Assembly (NCBI GenBank): GCA_022702545.1
Contig: JAHRBC010000006.1
Coordinates: forward strand, 1,240,001 to 1,304,000
Direction of reading: 5' to 3'
Source of the DNA: Phycomyces nitens
Lineage: Eukaryota; Mucoromycota; Mucoromycetes; Mucorales; Phycomycetaceae
DNA: 64,000 nucleotides
Shown: in pieces, positions 57,593-64,000 of the stretch
Numbering within the stretch: position 1 is the first letter of the stretch
Layout of the letters: every line of letters starts with the position of its first letter
Notes under the pieces: generated by a model
Databases searched by the model: none
What the model saw: the letters and a program-made list of their open reading frames with translations, nothing else
What the model was told of the DNA's origin: nothing
Translations under genes and position numbers: made by a program

Positions 57593-59108
57593 TCACTGGA
57601 AAAATATATGCAAATCATGGAAATAACAGGTGTTGGTTATTGGGATATTATGTAACATAATAATGCTTGACAGCATAATATTATAGAATGCCTAGCTGAC
57701 ATAATATTGGATTTTTGCCCAAATGGTATTGATTACTTTGTCATTATGAAAGGGAGCTTAGGTACATTATCTGTGTGCGAACCTTAATTGAAAGCCAAGT
57801 ATCTGTAAAATTACAAATATAGACTACTAAAAACCCCATTTATAAACCACCTGGATTCAAGAGGGCTGTTATTTTCTCAATTCTAGGTGGTTTTGGCTGC
57901 CTATTGATTCATTCTATTGGATCAATTGCTTCAACAACACCTGGTATTGATCGGATTTTTAAAAAACACATTTGATATTGATTTTGTTTTGGTAGGATAT
58001 AATAATTTTGTATATTTTATTATAATATTTTTATTTGTAAAAGCACTAGTAATAATATAATCTCTTGCTCTGGACTACATGGTCTTAATCTAATAATACG
58101 TATAATGGTTCTTGCAGACCACATTTTATTTCCTACCTGAAAAACATGGATTCTGATTATATTTACCTGACCAAGTTTTATAGTCTAGCAATTGAATAAA
58201 AGAGCGCATTTTAGAATTTTTGTTATAGCATTTGATAGAATTGAAAGGCAAGGTACTTACTTGGCAATCGGGTATTTCATTAAATGAAAGAAACAAGAGT
58301 ATACTGATATAAACAAGCCAGTATATATTCATATGCTTATAATAACGGATACATTTGGGCATGGATATACTATAATTAATATTAGAAAAATATTTTTAAC
58401 AAGAGAAATAACTCAAAATACATACCTTTGGCAGTTGAATAAATGGATATTGGGTTTACTAAGAGTATACAATGTAAACTGTAATTATGTTAGAGCAATG
58501 TATTTTTTATAAATGAGAAAGTAAAGAAAGGAAGAAATACATACATGGGTGCAATAATAGCTTTTTTGATAAACATGGATTATAAAATGATATCATGGCA
58601 AGTCGCAGCTATTTGAAAATATTATGATAAGAGACATGACCGTGTAAAGAATATGATTGATAGTAATTACCTTTTGTATAAAAGAAATCTGATGTTTGGT
58701 ACCCTATGTGTATATAATGTAAGATGTGAGAATTTTAGGTGATATACTTACATAGTGTTAAAGAGCAGAAAAGGAATAAAAGAATAGAAAATAAAAATAA
58801 TTATTAAAATATCTATGCCCCCTGAAATACGCATGGTCATTCTCTCTTGCTTTGAAATCGGAGAGTCATGTTAATTATACATTGAAAGTGCCCAAGAAAA
58901 AGGTTTTGGTCTATATATTAATAGGAATTTGACTCCGTCATGGTTTATAGACAAAGTATAATAGAGTCTTTTATATTCTTATTAATATCTATATATACTT
59001 CTTTACTCTTTCAATAAAGCTAACCATCATCTTCTTTATCATGTAAGTTCATAATGGGCTATCAAAATACATTATATATACTAATTTATTTATTGAATAA
59101 TTAAGAAA
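57593..59108 (-). other. small-exon chain upstream of companion copy 3, otherwise AT-rich
   Basis: Minus-strand blocks with splice-like borders, e.g. before GTATGT at about 58.43 kb and between AAATAG and GTAA near 58.6-58.7 kb. The arrangement (divergent from the companion gene at 59109) copies that of the complete element. No continuous reading frame could be assembled, and I could not find this element's terminal CACT sequence. Confidence 0.35.
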
Positions 59109-60294
59109 ATGGCACCAAGAATCAATACCGCCAGAAATGCATCTGCAAATGGATCAATGTCCAGACCATTGATCAATACTGTCACCAATGGCCGTGTAGG
59201 ACCTGTTCGTCCTTCTCTTGCTCCTAGACAAGATATTGTTGGAGTTTCCAGAGAGGAATTTGATAACATTGTCAACCTCTTGTCCACCTTGGACAAAAAA
59301 ATGACAACCATGTGCAATGATGTCGGCACACTCAAGGATAGTGGAAGCAAGATGATGACTTCCGTGGATGGTCTTGTCTTCGATGCAATGAAGAGACAAG
59401 AATCTCCTCAGTTGGCCGGTCCACAGGCTATCCAGAGTGATAATTTTGAGATCCAACTGCGAGATGTTGTTGGCAACAGCAGAAACCCAAAGATCTCGGT
59501 AAATATTAAAAGTAAACACTGCTTGAATCATTATTAATCAATATAAACTAGAAACTCATTCGTGATCGCCTCAGAAACATGAATCTCAACACTGATGATC
59601 CCCAAAAAATAAGTGAGAATGACGCAAAGATGACTTGGGATGTCAGTGTTGGGTTGTCTGATGAAGTCAACAAGAATGTGGCAGATGACTTGTTGGTGTA
59701 TCTGCGTGGCCAGAGTGAGTCTGCCTTTGTTCCGACAAAAGAACTATGTGGTATGATAGTTAACAACTATTACAACTGCATGGCCAACAGCAAGCTCTCG
59801 TTGGAAGGCAAACTAGCCAAAAAAGAGGCAAACAGAAGAGGCAATCGCAAGACAGACGTAGGTGGCTCTATAAAAAATAAGAGAAACATAAATATATTTA
59901 TCATTATATTTTTTAGCTCTTCAAGAGACGGAAGAGAACATTTGCCAAACACAAGGCCGCCTCAATCGAAAAGTTTGGGAGAGACTACAGTGGCGTCTTT
60001 TATAGAGATGTCATGTCTGATGACGAAAGTGATACAGACACAACTGTAACAGTGCTTCGCCCAAGCTGGCGAAGTGATGAGGTAGCTATAACATATATTT
60101 CCACTTTTATTATATGTTTAACAAAGAAAATATTTGGATAGTTGAATGAGTTCTTTGACTTTCTCGATACTCTTGCAATAAGTGATTTGGGAAAGAGAGC
60201 AGGCCAGCTGAAGGCTCGCCATCACGTAGTTGTATCAAAAGCAATTCCTCGTGGCTTAGTAGCCAAAATGCCCGCGTGGACAAAACGTGAATAA
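59109..60294 (+). CDS. CACTA companion protein (unrecognised), copy 3, intact
   Basis: Four phase-0 exons: 59109-59498 (130 codons), 59552-59857 (102), 59917-60081 (55) and 60142-60294 (50 plus stop), 337 residues. Exon 1 has a basic, Pro/Arg-rich start and a helical stretch (NLLSTLDKKMTTMCNDVGTL). Exon 2 starts KLI and carries ENDAK..W. Exon 3 has basic KRRKRTFAKHK, then RDVMSDDESDTDTT, and ends PSWRSDE. Exon 4 is helical and basic. The layout is the same as at 53.1-54.3 kb although the sequences are strongly diverged. Its partner transposase, expected convergent downstream, is not seen before the Gypsy LTR at 60868. Confidence 0.78.
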
Positions 60295-60699
60295 ATAATT
60301 ACTTGCATCTCTCATTCCTATACTTTCAGTAATATTGTTTTGAAGGATCTCTAAAGGTTGATGGGGTTTTAAAGGTCAGATTTAAACTCCGCGTTTTTTG
60401 ATTTTGATTATAGACATTACAAAAGTTAAAAAGTATAAAAAAAATAGTTCCGCTCATATAAATTTGGCTGTGACAGCTTAATTTTTAGTCAACTTATAAT
60501 AGTTTTAAAATTTTAAAAAAATATATTAAATATATAAATATCTTTTGCAATATTTGGCTTAGAGTAATGTATATATAGTCAAAAGACTCGTCATAAAATA
60601 GGCGTCACAATGAAATACTTCAAAATGTTTTTATATATAGTAGATAGCTTATGAATTATATCAATGTGATATTTATAAAAATATATATAAATATAATTA
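60295..60699. other. AT-rich, no gene seen
   Basis: Very AT-rich sequence after the companion gene. No open frame with motifs. Confidence 0.5.
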
Positions 60700-60835
60700 T
60701 ATTAAAATAAGTCATAATATATTAATTAATATAAATGAGTTATAATATAGCAACTGGTATAAATGAGTCATAAAACAGCGGCCAATATAAATGAGTCATA
60801 AAACAGTGACTGGTATAGAGGAGTCACAAAAATTT
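60700..60835. repeat. short tandem repeat, ~28-29 bp unit
   Basis: Units of the form TATAAATGAGTCATAAAACAG plus 6-8 bp recur four to five times, with drift toward the left (GAGTTATAATATAGC). They lie 30 bp before the Gypsy LTR, so they may be CACTA subterminal repeats or a local satellite. Confidence 0.65.
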
Positions 60836-60867
60836 AATTTTTTATATAACTGGTTTTTTAGATAAAT

Positions 60868-61094
60868 TGTGGTAAAACCACCTTTAAATACTATTACAAA
60901 TTGGCTTAACAAAAACTAAGTAACAAAATCCACTCAAGTAGATTTAAGTTACACTAATATCTAAAAGCCCTATTAACACCCAGTCAAGTATTTATACACA
61001 AATCCTACAACAGACAGAATTTTAGTTTCTCTTTTACTTTGAGAAATAAATATCAAGTAAAATTGACTTATCGTGTTTTAGTAATTTTGCTACA
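60868..61094 (+). repeat. 5' LTR of Gypsy copy 2
   Basis: 227 bp, TGTGGTAAAACC to TTTTGCTACA, nearly identical to 46337-46562. TATTTATA at 60989-60996 is a TATA-box candidate. The sequence right after it (from 61095) shows no obvious tRNA primer-binding site starting TGG, leaving self-priming as a possibility. Confidence 0.9.
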
Positions 61095-61156
61095 CTTTTT
61101 TCAATTTCAATATTTCCCTTTTCAAAATATTATCAAAAGAGAAAAAATTCTGTCAA

Positions 61157-64000
61157 ATGGTCAACCATTCTGAAAATATTTCTACCGCTGAAGCTACCCT
61201 CAATAACCAGGTAGCCCAACTATCAGTTACTGAGGATGTAGAGATGGCGGAATCAATTTTGTCCAACAAGACAGAATTGATGAAAGAGGACAACTCCTCT
61301 ACAAAGGAGTTGACCGATGAGGAGAAGAAGAGCAAGTACAAACAAGACTCTCTTCGTCAATGCATCAGATCTACTGAGCAGGAGTTGGACAACATCCAAT
61401 TGGAGATGATCAACATCGCCACAAGACCAGGACTACAGTCCAAGGAAGAGAGACTTGCTGAGGAGGATCTCCAACAGAGGACCGTTCTCTTAACCATGAG
61501 ACTCAAGTTATTTCGGGCTTCTATGAAGGAGGAGGAAGAGAAGACCAACAGGCTGTTGGAAGATGATTCGCAACCCGGCGGATACAAAGGAGCAGGGAAC
61601 TGCATGTACTCACTTAGGGACATACCCAAGTTCCAAATCCATGCCATGAACATGGTGTACTTTCCCGGTGAAATGGTTTACGAGGATGTGAACGCATTTG
61701 CCGTCGCCTACGAACTCTTTCTGAATCTATCAGGATTGGGTGGAAAAACAGGATGGAAGAAGCTATTAATCATGGTTTTTCATGCGACTTTCCACCATTG
61801 GGTGCAGGAAAAACTGTGTTTGGCTGAGTCATGGCAGGAAGCCAAGAAGATGATGGAGGAGAAATTTAACTCCAACATCGCCCGTGGCAAGAGCAGGCTC
61901 AGCATCCTGTTCATGTCAATCCGAGACAATGAATCGGTGGAGGTCTACTCCATGCGTTTCTTGAAGGAGGCTAACAAGGCCGGGTTCAACAGCGAGGACA
62001 CGACCTTGGCTGAATTCTTTTTGAAGAGTTTACCATCGTCATGGTACAATCCCATCTTCAATAACCTGAGCACAGGCAAGGAAGACGTAAGCTTTGTCAA
62101 GACGATTGACCAGGTCACCCAAGCCGCCAAAAGAGTTTCTGCCCCGCGTTACAACAAGGGAGACAAGAGGAAATTCTCGAGGGAATCAAACGACCTCTTC
62201 TGCAGTGCTCACGGAGGCTACACCGCAGATCACGATGAGGAGAATTGCAGTCAGGCCCAGCAAGGCAAGAGAGTGAGAAGGGAGCTGGTCTACCACGATG
62301 AGGCCAGGTCAAATGGCAACAAGCCAAGAAACCTGGGCTCGAAGAACCTTCCGTACCGAGCCACCTCCACAAACCAGAAACCACTAGTTTCTAACAAGAC
62401 GGAGGACCGTAGATGCAAGTTCTGCAAAGGACCGTTCGCTCGGGGCCATACTTGCGAGGCATATTACGATGTGTTCCCAGAAAGAAGACCAGAAAACCTG
62501 GCAGCCGGAAGAAACGTCGCCATCAACATGGTGGCGTCTTCTGATGGATTGAACAAGAGCAAGTGGGCTCCGTACAACAACAACCACCACAACAATAACA
62601 ACAACAGCAACAACAACTGCAACAACAACCGCAACAACAACCGCAACAACAACAGCGGCGGCGGAGTTGTGTACCCTGGCAGGAGCCAAATTCAAGACGC
62701 GATGAGCAATGCCATGAGCTCTGACCCCTTCGACAACGAAGATTGTAAGTTGGCTGAAATTAATGGAGAAACATATCCATCCAACAAATTGTTATTGACA
62801 CCTATTGTCATAGAAGGAACCAAGCTCATGGCCATGTGCGATTCTGGTGCCGACACCACGTGTATTAACCAATACACATTTAATAAATATTTTGCGCACA
62901 AACAAATCTTTCCAGTGCAGGGTGTGATAAAAAACTTTGCACATGAAAGTAGCAATTACCCTGAGAGATTAGGTCAGACAGAATTACTGTCAGTAGTATA
63001 TGGAGATGCTCCATTTCGCTGTACCCATCAATTTGAAGTCGTAAATTTCCCTAATCACATAGCAGCCCAAGCTGATATATTGTTGGGAACAGATATATTC
63101 GAAAAGTTGGATATCCGAATGACGGGAATTGCTTATCGTTACCCTAAAGAATTTGAAGAGAACTACTCAGAACCGCAAGATTTAAACTTTGATACAAATA
63201 ATTATTATAATCCTGAGAACAGCAATTATGGAACGGAATCGGAAAGACAACAATTTTTCCAAGATATTTCGGTGGCCATACAGAAGAACGAAGATATCAA
63301 ACCCGGTACATTCTGTAATGTACCTGCTTCAGAAGTACGTATTCCTATGAAGCAAGACGGAACAAATTGTTATATTAGACAATACCCCCTACCATATAAA
63401 TACATGCCCGAAATACAAAAGCAGCTTAACGAATGGCTACAGAGTGGCTTGGTAGTACCAGCAGAACCAAGTGCCCGATATAACTCTCCGTTGTTAGTAA
63501 TCCCTAAGAAAGGAGACGATGGTGCTTTAACAAAGCTGCGTATAGTACAGGACTTACGTCGGATAAATATCAACATATCAGATTCATACAAAGAGGACTA
63601 TGCAGTCAACTGCATTCAAGATATTTTCCGAAAAGTTGCCAAACCAGGGATGGTGTTCTCAAAGTTGGACTTAAAAAATGCTTACCACTCATTTAAAGTC
63701 AAAGAATCCGATCAAGAAGTACTTTCTTTTACCTTTGAGAACAAAACATACAAATGGCAAGCTTGCTGCTTTGGCTTAAAAACTATTACAAGTTTATTTT
63801 GCAGAGTTATCAAGATAATTCTTGGGGATACTGAAGGTGTCGAATCCTACGTTGATGACTGTATTTTATTCAGTACCCCTGCACAACATGCTCAACTCGT
63901 ACAAACCGTGATAAACAAGCTTACAGCTGCTAATCTAAAACTCAATGTACAAAAATGCAAATTTTTCCAAACTACAATCTTTACCTTGGGATTTGTCGTT
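61157..64000 (+). CDS. Gypsy copy 2 Gag-Pol polyprotein (partial, runs off the window)
   Basis: ATG 61157 opens a frame with no stop to 64000 (948 codons seen). Gag: acidic helical N-terminus, capsid-like region (about 150-310, VYEDVNAFAVAYELFLNLSG, EVYSMRFLKEANKAGFNS), Cys/His cluster CKFCKGPFARGHTC at about 420-433, and a poly-Asn stretch. Protease: AMCDSGADTTC at about 560. RT: PLLVIPKKGDDG, FSKLDLKNAYHSF, YVDDCILFS at about 898. Gag and Pol are fused in one frame, as in several chromovirus lineages. The strong identity to copy 1 but without its stops marks this as a young copy. Integrase and 3' LTR lie outside. Confidence 0.92.
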   Translation, partial: MVNHSENISTAEATLNNQVAQLSVTEDVEMAESILSNKTELMKEDNSSTKELTDEEKKSKYKQDSLRQCIRSTEQELDNIQLEMINIATRPGLQSKEERLAEEDLQQRTVLLTMRLKLFRASMKEEEEKTNRLLEDDSQPGGYKGAGNCMYSLRDIPKFQIHAMNMVYFPGEMVYEDVNAFAVAYELFLNLSGLGGKTGWKKLLIMVFHATFHHWVQEKLCLAESWQEAKKMMEEKFNSNIARGKSRLSILFMSIRDNESVEVYSMRFLKEANKAGFNSEDTTLAEFFLKSLPSSWYNPIFNNLSTGKEDVSFVKTIDQVTQAAKRVSAPRYNKGDKRKFSRESNDLFCSAHGGYTADHDEENCSQAQQGKRVRRELVYHDEARSNGNKPRNLGSKNLPYRATSTNQKPLVSNKTEDRRCKFCKGPFARGHTCEAYYDVFPERRPENLAAGRNVAINMVASSDGLNKSKWAPYNNNHHNNNNNSNNNCNNNRNNNRNNNSGGGVVYPGRSQIQDAMSNAMSSDPFDNEDCKLAEINGETYPSNKLLLTPIVIEGTKLMAMCDSGADTTCINQYTFNKYFAHKQIFPVQGVIKNFAHESSNYPERLGQTELLSVVYGDAPFRCTHQFEVVNFPNHIAAQADILLGTDIFEKLDIRMTGIAYRYPKEFEENYSEPQDLNFDTNNYYNPENSNYGTESERQQFFQDISVAIQKNEDIKPGTFCNVPASEVRIPMKQDGTNCYIRQYPLPYKYMPEIQKQLNEWLQSGLVVPAEPSARYNSPLLVIPKKGDDGALTKLRIVQDLRRININISDSYKEDYAVNCIQDIFRKVAKPGMVFSKLDLKNAYHSFKVKESDQEVLSFTFENKTYKWQACCFGLKTITSLFCRVIKIILGDTEGVESYVDDCILFSTPAQHAQLVQTVINKLTAANLKLNVQKCKFFQTTIFTLGFVV
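62574..62651 (+). repeat. AAC-rich triplet repeat encoding poly-Asn
   Basis: Runs of AAC with CAC, AGC, TGC and CGC interruptions encode Asn-rich sequence in Gag. Copy 1 (about 32530-32575) has a much shorter tract, so the repeat length differs between the copies. Confidence 0.85.

Noticed and set aside
60700..60835. CRISPR-like array
   Set aside because: Units are contiguous and drift in sequence, with no unique spacers, in a eukaryotic transposon context.
62384..62695. Minus-strand Val/Leu-rich frames opposite the poly-Asn tract
   Set aside because: Produced by the AAC repeat read on the other strand (GTT/TTG). Not a gene.
1..64000. tRNA or rRNA genes
   Set aside because: I saw no convincing cloverleaf with A/B boxes and no rRNA-like conserved core. 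A covariance-model scan was not possible, so a short RNA gene could be missed.

Overview
The window looks like nuclear DNA of a filamentous fungus, most likely Mucoromycota. The evidence is short GT-AG introns (about 50-90 bp, many with GTAAGT or GTATGT donors), AT-rich intergenic DNA, one very large host gene in compact coding DNA, and a mix of chromodomain Ty3/Gypsy, DIRS, Crypton, Mutator-like, Tc1 and CACTA elements. The phylum is an inference; no rRNA or marker gene is present.

Positions 1-11.2 kb are host sequence. A weak minus-strand gene candidate (about 1.08-1.60 kb) lies upstream of a 3009-residue actin/microtubule crosslinker (2084-11204). That protein has two calponin-homology domains, a long spectrin-like helical rod and a C-terminal GAR (Gas2-related) domain, the layout of animal spectraplakins.

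From 11.4 kb to the end, nearly everything is mobile DNA, much of it nested, and most nests can be unpicked from target duplications. Nest 1 (11.5-20.5 kb): a Tc1 element was hit by a 7.8-kb Mutator-like element (8-bp TSD). Its transposase was hit by a CACTA-type element (TCA TSD), that by a second Tc1, and that by an LTR-like insert. Next come a DIRS gag relic and a Gypsy gag relic (20.6-23.7 kb), then a Crypton (24.87-28.08 kb) inserted into an array of repeated small exons. Nest 2 (31.99-46.56 kb): a 5'-truncated chromodomain Gypsy holds a solo LTR (CCTTT TSD) and a DIRS element, which itself holds an LINE with poly(A) and a 9-bp TSD.

From 46.56 to 60.3 kb there are several related CACTA elements. 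One is complete (49679-55724, ATA TSD), with a four-exon Tnp2-type transposase and a convergent four-exon companion gene I do not recognise. Two further diverged companion copies (46.6-47.5 and 59.1-60.3 kb) keep the same intron phases and an exon of exactly 102 codons. A chain of tiny exons, partly membrane-like, tends to lie divergently from the companion gene. A second Crypton copy sits at 56.12-57.59 kb. The window ends inside a second Gypsy copy (60.87 kb onward) whose Gag-Pol frame is open throughout.

Across unrelated elements the nonsense codons are mostly TGA or TAA where CGA or CAA is expected. Paired copies show TGA against CAA or CGA, which points to C-to-T decay at CpG sites.
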